From positions 372,001-436,000 of the forward strand of contig NZ_JANCMW010000001.1 in the NCBI RefSeq assembly GCF_029207565.1: a stretch of 64,000 bases of DNA. Direction: 5' to 3'. The first letter of the stretch is position 1, and each line of letters begins with the position of its first letter. A program made the position numbers and the translations under genes. Origin of the DNA: Marinobacter iranensis (GTDB lineage: Bacteria > Pseudomonadota > Gammaproteobacteria > Pseudomonadales > Oleiphilaceae). Under the pieces are notes generated by a model that did not search any database, was not told the origin of the DNA, and worked only from the letters and a program-made list of their open reading frames with translations. Shown here one piece after another: positions 18,717-26,053 of the stretch.

Positions 18717-19979
18717 ATGAAGAAAATCGCCGTTGTCGGCCTTGGATATGTCGGGCTGCCGTTAGCAGCAGCTTTTGGGGAAAAGCGCGATGTTGTTGGC
18801 TTTGATATCAATGCAAAGCGGATCGCTGAATTAAAGGACGGCGTGGACTTTACCCGTGAGGTTTCCAGGGAGGAGTTGGCGACATCAAAGGGGCTGTCAT
18901 TTGCGGACACTCTGGAAGCCATTCGCGATTGCCAGATTTATATAGTGACAGTGCCCACGCCGATTGATGAGTTCAAGGCTCCGGATTTAACGCCGCTGGT
19001 TAAGGCCAGCGAGAGTGTGGGGAAGGTTCTCAAGCGTGGTGATATTGTTATTTATGAGTCCACGGTTTACCCCGGTGCCACGGAAGAGGTTTGTGTTCCT
19101 ATCCTTGAAAAAGTATCCGGCCTTGTTTTCAACCAGGACTTCCATGTCGGTTACAGCCCGGAGCGGATTAATCCCGGTGATAAAGAACACCGTGTGACGA
19201 CGATTAAAAAGGTTACCTCTGGCTCGACGCCGGAAATCGCCACGGAAGTGGACGAACTTTATGCCGGCATTATTACAGCGGGTACCCATAAGGCGAGTTC
19301 CATCAAGGTGGCTGAGGCGGCGAAAGTGATTGAGAACACACAGCGGGATTTGAACATTGCGCTGATGAATGAGTTATCGATGATTTTCTCGAAGCTCAAG
19401 ATCGATACCCATGAAGTGATCGCCGCTGCTTCCACCAAATGGAACTTCCTGCCTTTCAAGCCGGGCCTGGTTGGTGGGCATTGTATTGGTGTGGATCCGT
19501 ATTACCTGACCCATAAGGCCCAGGCCATTGGCTATCATCCGGAAATCATCCTGGCGGGCCGCCGTGTGAATGACAATATGGGGCCGTATGCGGCGTCTGA
19601 ACTGGTGAAGGCTATGATCAAGGCCGGGCATACGGTGGCAAATGCCCGCGTTCTGATTATGGGTTTTACTTTTAAAGAAAATTGTCCTGATTTGCGCAAT
19701 ACCCGCGTAATTGATGTGGTTAAAGAGTTGTCGGAGTTTGGTTGCAAGGTGGATGTAACGGATTGCTGGGCAAACAATGAAGAGGCCGAGCATGAATATG
19801 GTATTTCCCTGCACCCGAATCCGGAGAAAGCATACTACGACGCGGTATTGCTAGCCGTGCCGCACCGGGAATATGCAGCGCGTTCTTCCGGCGAATTGCG
19901 GGAATACCTGAAGGACAATGGCGTGTTGTTTGATCTCAAGGGTGTATTGCCATTGGGTGAGGCCGATTTGCGCCTGTGA
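18717..19979 (+). CDS. tviB: UDP-N-acetylglucosamine 6-dehydrogenase (TviB/WbpA type)
   Basis: 420 residues. It oxidises carbon 6 of UDP-GlcNAc (or the ManNAc epimer) with two NAD+, giving the uronic acid. The NAD fold is [19 protein letters not shown] at the amino terminus; [20 protein letters not shown] and the catalytic loop [18 protein letters not shown] (catalytic Cys) follow. The carboxy-terminal part has [17 protein letters not shown]. It stands alone behind a terminator and near the polysaccharide locus, whose lyase and epimerase fit a uronic-acid-containing glycan. Confidence 0.92.
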   Translation: MKKIAVVGLGYVGLPLAAAFGEKRDVVGFDINAKRIAELKDGVDFTREVSREELATSKGLSFADTLEAIRDCQIYIVTVPTPIDEFKAPDLTPLVKASESVGKVLKRGDIVIYESTVYPGATEEVCVPILEKVSGLVFNQDFHVGYSPERINPGDKEHRVTTIKKVTSGSTPEIATEVDELYAGIITAGTHKASSIKVAEAAKVIENTQRDLNIALMNELSMIFSKLKIDTHEVIAAASTKWNFLPFKPGLVGGHCIGVDPYYLTHKAQAIGYHPEIILAGRRVNDNMGPYAASELVKAMIKAGHTVANARVLIMGFTFKENCPDLRNTRVIDVVKELSEFGCKVDVTDCWANNEEAEHEYGISLHPNPEKAYYDAVLLAVPHREYAARSSGELREYLKDNGVLFDLKGVLPLGEADLRL

Positions 19980-20001
19980 CCCTGATTGCTATTTAAATAA
20001 G

Positions 20002-20026
20002 AACCAGCCTTCGGGCTGGTTTTTTT
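20002..20026 (+). terminator. Rho-independent terminator after tviB
   Basis: AACCAGCC stem, TTCG tetraloop, GGCTGGTT, then a run of T. Confidence 0.9.
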
Positions 20027-20055
20027 ATGGGTTACTGTTTTGTAAATGAATTATT

Positions 20056-20084
20056 TTGCCTTGATGTGATTTATAGCTTATTAT
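20056..20084 (+). promoter_or_regulatory. Candidate promoter for the mvaT-like gene
   Basis: TTGCCT, 17 bases, TATTAT in a very AT-rich stretch ahead of the gene. A 12-base palindrome TTATTTAAATAA lies at about 20189, just upstream of the start, and could be a regulatory site. Read by eye only. Confidence 0.35.
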
Positions 20085-20212
20085 TTACCGTGAATTTTGG
20101 TCATATTCTGGCTTTACCTCATTCGTAAGCGCTGTATTTAGCAATCCAATCTAATGGCAGGCTGCGAATATCGGCAAATCAATAGAAGTTATTTAAATAA
20201 GGGTTTGTATCC

Positions 20213-20581
20213 ATGGCAAAGATTAACGATTACTACCAGAAAAAGCAGCTTATGGAAAAGCTCTCTGAAGAACTGGCGAAACTGGAACAGGACCAGGCGC
20301 TGAAGAGCGAACTTGAGTTTGAAAACAAGGTTCGCGAACTGATGAAGAAGTATGACAAGTCGCCCAAAGACGTTCTTCAGATCCTGGGCGCGATTGATCC
20401 ATCCATTTCCGGTGCCAAGGCTGATACAGCAACTGGTAGCCGTCCCAAGCGCCCGATGAAGACCTACAAGAACCCGCACACCGGGGAAGTGGTCAAGACC
20501 CGTGGTGGTAACCATAAGGTTCTGAACGAGTGGCGCCAGAAGCATGGGAAGGAAACTGTGCAGAGTTGGCAGCAGGATTGA
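20213..20581 (+). CDS. MvaT/MvaU-family H-NS-like xenogeneic silencer
   Basis: 122 residues. The first ~60 form a charged coiled coil for dimerisation (YYQKKQLMEKLSEELAKLEQ). The carboxy-terminal DNA-binding part is KTYKNPHTGEVVKTRGGN, with HKVLNEWRQKHG after it, the MvaT signature. These proteins coat AT-rich and foreign DNA and repress it. In this window the AT-richer polysaccharide locus is an obvious candidate target, by inference. The gene is monocistronic with a long AT-rich leader, common for self-regulated nucleoid proteins. Confidence 0.92.
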   Translation: MAKINDYYQKKQLMEKLSEELAKLEQDQALKSELEFENKVRELMKKYDKSPKDVLQILGAIDPSISGAKADTATGSRPKRPMKTYKNPHTGEVVKTRGGNHKVLNEWRQKHGKETVQSWQQD

Positions 20582-20601
20582 TTGAGTAGTTTTTAGGGTG
20601 T

Positions 20602-20633
20602 GTCGGATTACGCCTTTGGCTAATCCGACCTAC
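20602..20633 (-). repeat. REP unit, inverted
   Basis: Plus strand reads GTCGGATTA, loop CGCCTTTGGC, TAATCCGACCTAC. The TAG in its GGATTAG is the stop codon of the leftward diguanylate cyclase gene. Confidence 0.9.
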
Positions 20634-21594
20634 TTTTGTCCCCAAACACCATCACCCGGTTCCTTCCCCCTTCCTTCGCTGCATACAACGCTTCATCCGC
20701 TTGCTGTAACCACTGCATATGATTCTCCGGCCCATCGGTTAGCGGCGCTATGCCAATGCTGACGGTGTACTGGATCGGTGCGGCGGTGGTTTGTACGGTG
20801 CTGTTCTGGATGGCTTCGCGAATGCGCTCGCATATGATCGTGGCGCCCTCTATGTCGGTTTCCGGCAGGATGATGCCGAACTCCTCACCGCCGTAGCGGC
20901 CGGGGCTGTCGGACTGGCGCAGGTTGTCTCTCATGACTCTGGCGGTGTATTTGATCACTTCGTCACCGGCGAGATGGCCGTAGGTGTCGTTGACCGGCTT
21001 GAAGTGGTCTATGTCAAACATCACCAGGCAGGTGCTGTGGCCATAACGGCGGTAGCGCTCGTATTCGGCGTCGATGAGGTTTTCCCAGGTGCCGCGGTTG
21101 AGCAGGCCGGTGAGGCGGTCGGTCATACTGAGTTTGGCCAGTTGTTCGTTGGCTTTTTCCAGTGCCTGTTTGCTGGTGGCGATGTCGGTGACGTCGTAGA
21201 CCATCAGGCAGATTTTCTCGACCTGGCCGTCGGGCCCGGAGAGGGGGCTGATGGTCAGGTTCTGGAACATGTAGTCTTCGGTGCCGGTGATCGGCCGGGT
21301 GTTGCGAAACTGGAAGAGGTAGGGGCGTTGCTCCCAGGACGTGAAGGCCCGGGTGTTGAGCATGGCCACGGAGTCTACCTTGCGGGTCAGCCAGGCCTTG
21401 GGGATGTCCGGGAACACGTCGAACAGGACTTTTTCCCGGATCTTGCTGGCGGTGATGCCGCTGTGGTGTTCCATAAAGCCGTTCCAGGCTTGTACGCGGA
21501 ATTCCAGGTCCAGTACTACCAGGCCCACTTCCACCGATTCCAGCATGTCCACCAGCCAGTGGAAGGTGCTTGCTTGTTTCTCGTTCATGGACAT
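20620..21594 (-). CDS. PAS-domain diguanylate cyclase
   Basis: 324 residues. A PAS sensor domain (~10-125, starting LVDMLESVEVGLVVLD) precedes a short coiled linker and a GGDEF domain (~160-318). The active site is intact (RYGGEEFGIILPE), with the inhibitory RxxD site (RQSD) five residues upstream, so it should make cyclic di-GMP with product feedback. No membrane segment is visible, so it is probably cytosolic. It starts 2 bases after the response regulator stop, an obvious two-gene unit. Its last three residues (RSD) and the stop are encoded by the REP. Confidence 0.93.
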   Translation of the reverse strand: MSMNEKQASTFHWLVDMLESVEVGLVVLDLEFRVQAWNGFMEHHSGITASKIREKVLFDVFPDIPKAWLTRKVDSVAMLNTRAFTSWEQRPYLFQFRNTRPITGTEDYMFQNLTISPLSGPDGQVEKICLMVYDVTDIATSKQALEKANEQLAKLSMTDRLTGLLNRGTWENLIDAEYERYRRYGHSTCLVMFDIDHFKPVNDTYGHLAGDEVIKYTARVMRDNLRQSDSPGRYGGEEFGIILPETDIEGATIICERIREAIQNSTVQTTAAPIQYTVSIGIAPLTDGPENHMQWLQQADEALYAAKEGGRNRVMVFGDKSRSD

Positions 21595-21596
21595 AA

Positions 21597-22622
21597 CTAA
21601 TCCACCAGGTACTGCAGTCGTTGTTCAAGGAAGGGTACTGAGTCTTCTGTGAGCAGTACCAGCATGTCGCAACTGATGTCCCTGTTTTCCAGTTCATAGC
21701 TAATTTCAATGCACAGCAGCTTTTCCTGGCGCGTGCTGTGGTGTTCCAGGAGGTCTCCGATCTGTCGGTGCTGGCCCAGGACGGTCGGGTGCCCCAGGCC
21801 GAGCTTGAGGTCCAGCTGGTCGCCGATGCCTTTGAGGAAGGCGCCGAACAGGATGCTGGACATGTCCATCAGCACCTCTACCTGGATGCTCTCGGTGTCC
21901 AGGTCTTCGTAGTGAAGCAGTTCTGCCATGTCGTTGAAGCTGGCATCGGCGAACAGTAACAGCGCCTCGCCGGCGATTCCGGCCCCGGTGAATCCCTGGC
22001 ATACAGCGGAATAGCTGCTGTCGTCCTGGGCGGCGGAGATGGCCATGCTGAGTTCAGTGCGGGCGATCATTTCCACCCGGGGGATGGGTTGTTTCACGAA
22101 GACGCGCAAAAGCCTTGCCAGCAAGTCCGATGATCGGCCCATGGCGACGTTGGCAATTTCCTGGAGGTACTCGTTCAGGTTGGCCGGGGTTTCGGCCGCA
22201 GGGGCATCAGGGGCGTCGGTGGCAGGGTGTTCACGCTCCTTAACCAGATCTTCAGGGCGCAGAAAGCCGTAGTCCTGAAGCAGCTTGAAAACCAGGTCAG
22301 TGTCCGTGGGCTTTTTAATGAATTCGATGGCGCCGAGTTTACGAACTCGAGCTCGTGCTTCCGGTTGGATATCGCCGGAAACGACGATCGTCAGTACAGG
22401 GAGATCTTCTTTCAGAATGGCGTCCAACACCTGGTAGCCATCCATTTCCGGCATGTTGAGGTCCAGGAACATCAATTCGCCGGCGCCGGCGCGGAGTTTT
22501 TCCAGGGCATTACGGCCATCAAATGCGAAGGTAACTTCAGCGTTCCAGTTTTTCGGCAAGGCACGGGCCATTTGTTTTCGGGCCAGTGAGGAGTCGTCGC
22601 AGATAAGAACGCGGGCGGTCAT
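21597..22622 (-). CDS. Response regulator with CheC/CheX-like output domain
   Basis: 341 residues. The receiver domain (~1-120) starts RVLICDDSSLARKQMARAL with the acidic pocket, has the phospho-acceptor in LFLDLNMPEMDGYQV and ends at FIKKPTD. After an Ala/Pro-rich linker, residues ~150-341 resemble the CheC/CheX/FliY fold, which in chemotaxis dephosphorylates CheY-P. It may tune phosphorylation in the circuit of the adjacent cyclase. First gene of the pair; a promoter should lie in 22623-22740. Confidence 0.85.
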   Translation of the reverse strand: MTARVLICDDSSLARKQMARALPKNWNAEVTFAFDGRNALEKLRAGAGELMFLDLNMPEMDGYQVLDAILKEDLPVLTIVVSGDIQPEARARVRKLGAIEFIKKPTDTDLVFKLLQDYGFLRPEDLVKEREHPATDAPDAPAAETPANLNEYLQEIANVAMGRSSDLLARLLRVFVKQPIPRVEMIARTELSMAISAAQDDSSYSAVCQGFTGAGIAGEALLLFADASFNDMAELLHYEDLDTESIQVEVLMDMSSILFGAFLKGIGDQLDLKLGLGHPTVLGQHRQIGDLLEHHSTRQEKLLCIEISYELENRDISCDMLVLLTEDSVPFLEQRLQYLVD

Positions 22623-22767
22623 GGGGGCTCCGTTAGTGATTTACCAAAGTATAGCAGTGGCCCCAGTGAATTCTATGCCCTGTGAACTATCTCACTCTAT
22701 TGGCCCGGGCGCCTGGGATATAGTGGTTCGGCGGTCATAATAAGAAATTATTCAGAGACACAACACT

Positions 22768-23628
22768 ATGAGACAGGATGCTTATTGGTATGCTGTCCCT
22801 CTCACCATTTGCCTGGGTATGTCGCCTGTTGCCCTGGCAGATCTGGAGCTTATTTCCGAGAAGGAAATGAGCCAGGTGCAAGGGCAGGCAATGATGTCGG
22901 TAGATCATGTGGATGGAACCAACCATCGGTTTACCCGAGTAACACTGGGCGTTGACGCCGAAACCCGGCTGAATGCAGACAGTGTGGTGATGGGCGGGGA
23001 TGACTCCGGCTCGGACATCGATATCGCGAATTTCGCGCTCGGCCATTATGTGCGGGACGATACCCGCGTTCAGATCGACGGCAATACCTACAACGTGGAT
23101 GAGGTGGTTCCGTTTGAGGGTATTGAGCCTTACCTGGAACTGGCTGAACGGGATGGCCAGCTTTCCGGCTTTCGCTTTGGCCTGAACCAGGCGCGGGGCA
23201 CGCTCTCCGGCGAGATTGCCAGCTTCAGCGGCAACCTGGGCCTGAAAATCAACGATGCCAGTGGCACCCCGGTGGATGCGACCCTGTTCAACGATGCTGG
23301 AGAAGCCACCAACCACCACGCTACCCAGATAGGCCTGGCGGCCGAAGACGGAACCTGCAGTGAATGCGTGCCGCTGACCAACCTCCTGTCCATGGATATT
23401 GGCGTGGATAATGGCGATGGCACTGTTGGCTTCACAGAAGACCTGTTCCTGGCGTTCCAGCGCGAATCGGTGGATTGGCAGCACCTGGACGGCTCCAACG
23501 TGATCCAGGGGCCGGAAGGGGTGTTCATGAACCTGCCCACCAGTATGACGCTGGATATGCAGACCCTTCAGAATGGTGTGCAGCGGGAGCGCACCCACTA
23601 CGTGGATCGTGGTACGGGGATGTTTTGA
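22768..23628 (+). CDS. Conserved secreted protein of unknown function
   Basis: 286 residues. A signal peptide (about residues 1-24, ending PVALA before DLE) is followed by LELISEKEMSQVQGQAM. A short motif of this type, in which a 'dsel...vtGQ' stretch follows the signal, recurs in gammaproteobacterial surface or pilus-associated proteins. The rest is acidic, rich in Asp and Gly, and predicted beta-rich, with two Cys at residues ~196-199 (CSEC). It would be periplasmic or outer-surface. No catalytic motif is seen. A REP begins 6 bases after the stop. Confidence 0.75.
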   Translation: MRQDAYWYAVPLTICLGMSPVALADLELISEKEMSQVQGQAMMSVDHVDGTNHRFTRVTLGVDAETRLNADSVVMGGDDSGSDIDIANFALGHYVRDDTRVQIDGNTYNVDEVVPFEGIEPYLELAERDGQLSGFRFGLNQARGTLSGEIASFSGNLGLKINDASGTPVDATLFNDAGEATNHHATQIGLAAEDGTCSECVPLTNLLSMDIGVDNGDGTVGFTEDLFLAFQRESVDWQHLDGSNVIQGPEGVFMNLPTSMTLDMQTLQNGVQRERTHYVDRGTGMF

Positions 23629-23633
23629 GGGTT

Positions 23634-23665
23634 GTCGGATTACGGCTTCGCCTAATCCGACCTAC
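23634..23665 (-). repeat. REP unit, inverted
   Basis: GTCGGATTA, loop CGGCTTCGCC, TAATCCGACCTAC; the head faces right towards the tandem repeats. Confidence 0.9.
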
Positions 23666-23742
23666 CGCCATGGCCAACCCCGTACCGCCATGGCCAACCC
23701 CGTACCGCCATGGCCAATCCCGTACCGCCATGGCCAACCCCG
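23663..23742 (+). repeat. Four tandem copies of a 20-bp unit between two REPs
   Basis: Unit TACCGCCATGGCCAACCCCG at 23663, 23683, 23703 (one C-to-T change) and 23723. The first bases overlap the CTAC of the left REP and the last G overlaps the GTAG head of the right REP, so the array exactly fills the inter-REP spacer. Confidence 0.95.
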
Positions 23743-23771
23743 TAGGTCGGATTAGCGAAGCGTAATCCGAC
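23742..23771 (+). repeat. REP unit, forward
   Basis: Canonical GTAGGTCGGATTAG, CGAAG, CGTAATCCGAC. Confidence 0.92.
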
Positions 23772-23851
23772 AATCAACCCCCGATTTTTCCCATCATTTC
23801 CATTACACTACCTTGCATTCGCCCCATTAACACAATGCAGGAGTCCTTTCG

Positions 23852-25297
23852 GTGATCCGCTCTTTCTACTGGCACGATTACGAAACCTTCGGTGTCGATC
23901 CGATACACGATCGCCCTTCCCAGTTTGCCGGTGTGCGCACCGACGCGGACCTGAACATTATTGAAGACCCCCTGATTATCTATTGCGCGCCCGCGGACGA
24001 TTACGTGCCGTCGCCGGAAGCCTGCCTGATTACCGGGATCACCCCGCAGAAGGCCCTGGAAGAGGGGTTTCCCGAGGCGGAGTTCATCGCCCGGATCAAC
24101 GAAGCCTTCAGCCAGCCCGGCACCTGCGCCGTGGGCTACAACAGCCTGCGCTTCGACGACGAAGTTACCCGCCATACCCTGTACCGCAACCTTCGCGACC
24201 CTTACGCCCGGGAATGGCAGAACGGCAACTCCCGCTGGGACATCATCGACATGGTGCGGCTGACTTACGCCCTGCGCCCGGAAGGCATCAACTGGCCAAA
24301 AAAGGAAGGCGGCAGCCCCAGCTTCAAGCTGGAAGAACTCACCAAGGCTAACGGCATCGCCCACGAAGCGGCCCACGATGCCCTGTCGGACGTGGAAGCC
24401 ACCATTGCCGTGGCTAAGCTGATCAAGGAAAAGCAGCCCAAGCTGTTCGACTTCGTGCTGCAGAACAAGGACAAGCACTCCGCCCGCGCCATGCTGGACA
24501 CCGCCACCATGAAGCCGGTGTTCCACATCTCCGCCAAGTACCCGGCCACCCGGGGCTGTTGTGCCATGGTGGCGCCGGTGGCGGATCACCCCACCAACAA
24601 AAACCTGGTGATTGTCTACGACCTACGGGAAGACCCCAGTGAGCTGATCCACGCCACCCCTGAGCAGATCCGTGAGCGGGTGTTCACTTCCCAGGCGGAA
24701 CTGGGAGAGGGCACAAGCCGATTCCCCCTCAAAGGCGTGCAACTGAACAAGTGCCCGGTGATGGCCCCCGCCACCATGCTGAAGTCGCTCTCCGAAGAGC
24801 GGCTGGCGGAGCTGGAACTGGACGGCGACAGACTGCGGGAACACCTGGCCATCCTCCGCAAAGCCCCGGACCTGCCCGCCCGAATCGCCCAGGCCTTCGA
24901 CCAGCCCCACGAAGGCGACCTGACCGACCCGGACGAACAACTCTACGCCGGCGGCTTTATCAGCAAAACCGACCGGGAAAAGCTTAACTGGCTGCTGCAG
25001 CAACCGGTGGAGACGCTGGCGGAGCAGGAGGTGCGGTTTGAAGATGCCCGCCTGGAGGAGTTGCTGTTCCGCTACCGGGCCAGGAACTACCCCAATACGC
25101 TGATTGGCGAAGAAATGGAAAAGTGGGAGGCATTTCGCCAGCAAAGGTTGATGCAGCCGAAGAAGGGGTGGCGTTCGCTGGAGGCTTTTGCGAAGGAATT
25201 ACAGCGCCTTGCGGCCGATCCGGAACTGACGCCGGAGAAACGGCATGTTTTGGAGGAGTTGCATTTGTATGGGGAGTCTTTGATTCCTTATGTTTAA
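23852..25297 (+). CDS. sbcB: Exodeoxyribonuclease I
   Basis: 481 residues, close to the usual ~475. It digests single-stranded DNA 3' to 5' in recombination and mismatch repair. The DEDDh exonuclease motifs are visible: FYWHDYETFG (motif I), AVGYNSLRFDDEVTRH (II) and AHDALSDVEAT (III, with its His and Asp), then the SH3-like and carboxy-terminal helical domains. The start is GTG 23852 after AGGAGT. A second-copy stop or frameshift is not seen. Confidence 0.95.
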   Translation: MIRSFYWHDYETFGVDPIHDRPSQFAGVRTDADLNIIEDPLIIYCAPADDYVPSPEACLITGITPQKALEEGFPEAEFIARINEAFSQPGTCAVGYNSLRFDDEVTRHTLYRNLRDPYAREWQNGNSRWDIIDMVRLTYALRPEGINWPKKEGGSPSFKLEELTKANGIAHEAAHDALSDVEATIAVAKLIKEKQPKLFDFVLQNKDKHSARAMLDTATMKPVFHISAKYPATRGCCAMVAPVADHPTNKNLVIVYDLREDPSELIHATPEQIRERVFTSQAELGEGTSRFPLKGVQLNKCPVMAPATMLKSLSEERLAELELDGDRLREHLAILRKAPDLPARIAQAFDQPHEGDLTDPDEQLYAGGFISKTDREKLNWLLQQPVETLAEQEVRFEDARLEELLFRYRARNYPNTLIGEEMEKWEAFRQQRLMQPKKGWRSLEAFAKELQRLAADPELTPEKRHVLEELHLYGESLIPYV

Positions 25298-25331
25298 GGA
25301 TGTTGGCTCTTGTAGAGCCGCCGCTTTGCAT

Positions 25332-25517
25332 TCTCCCCCTCTCCCCCGACCCCTCCCCCTCGAGGGGGGAGGGGAGCTTATGGGTTTGGGATACGCGGGT
25401 ATCACTGATTAAGCTCCTCTCACGCCAGGAGAGATAGGCCAAAAGTAGGTACCCGCATACAGCGACCAATGAGCTCCCCTCCCCCCTCGAGGGGGAGGGG
25501 TCGGGGGAGAGAGGGTG
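25332..25517. repeat. GC-rich inverted repeat pair upstream of the DUF559 gene
   Basis: Two arms of about 45 bases face each other: 25332-25377 (CTCCCCCTCTCCCCCGACCC, then CTCGAG, ending GGGGAGCT) and 25473-25517 (AGCTCCCCTCCCCCC, CTCGAG, ending GGGGGAGAGAGGG). Each arm is itself a short palindrome around CTCGAG. The spacer holds GATACGCGGGTATC, TACCCGCAT and a CTCCTCTCACGCCAGGAGAG hairpin. Confidence 0.88.
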
Positions 25518-25552
25518 GGGCAGGAAGCCCCCCAATAATTCAAGGAAGAACC

Positions 25553-25891
25553 ATGCACCAAAAGCAATTCGCCAAACACCTCCGCCAAAACATGACGGAG
25601 GCCGAACAACGCCTCTGGTATCACCTACGTGCCTACCGCCTCAACGGCAAACGTTTCCGTCGCCAACAACCCCTTGGGCCTTATATTGTTGATTTCGTGC
25701 ATTTTGGTTCAAAGGTGATCGTTGAAGCGGATGGCGGGCAGCATAATGATTCGGTCAGTGATGAGGAGAGGGATGCCTGGTTGAGTCGTCAGGGCTACAG
25801 GGTTCTGAGGTTTTGGAATAATGAAATATTGCAGCATACGGATGTGGTGTTGGGGGTGATTTATGGTGAGGTGGAGAGGTATGAGCAGTGA
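25553..25891 (+). CDS. DUF559 endonuclease-like protein
   Basis: 112 residues, the small stand-alone DUF559 form related to the Vsr/PD-(D/E)XK nuclease fold. It has AKHLRQNMTEAEQRLWYHLR, FRRQQPLGPYIVDF with the acidic residue of motif II, VIVEADGGQHNDS, and YRVLRFWNNEILQH. Only the ATG at 25553, after AAGGAAG, gives a family-like start; the frame upstream runs through the palindromes. Function of the family is unproven. The gene lies alone between related GC-rich palindromes on both sides. Confidence 0.88.
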   Translation: MHQKQFAKHLRQNMTEAEQRLWYHLRAYRLNGKRFRRQQPLGPYIVDFVHFGSKVIVEADGGQHNDSVSDEERDAWLSRQGYRVLRFWNNEILQHTDVVLGVIYGEVERYEQ

Positions 25892-25899
25892 ATCTTACT

Positions 25900-26035
25900 T
25901 CCCCCCCTCTCCCCAACCCCTCTCCCGCCAGGGGAGAGGGGCTAGACAGCGATACCCGCATGCCCCGACCCATAAGCTCCCCTCTCCCCTCGCGGGAGAG
26001 GGGCCGGGGCGGTCCGACGTATCGGAGAGGGGGGC
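25900..26035. repeat. GC-rich palindromic repeat downstream of the DUF559 gene
   Basis: Two hairpins, CCCCTCTCCC-GCCA-GGGGAGAGGGG and CTCCCCTCTCCCCTCGCGGG with AGAGGGG, joined by GATACCCGCAT and CCCATAAGCTCCCCTC. The same joining words occur, inverted, in the upstream repeat at 25332-25400, so the two clusters are one family. Confidence 0.85.
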
Positions 26036-26053
26036 AGTCCTCTGCAGTCCAAC

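Noticed and set aside
20791..21600. 269-codon rightward open frame
   Set aside because: Opposite the diguanylate cyclase; the GGEEF motif is on the minus strand.
23663..23742. Considered a CRISPR array
   Set aside because: Four identical 20-bp units are directly joined with no spacers and no cas genes; it is a simple tandem repeat.
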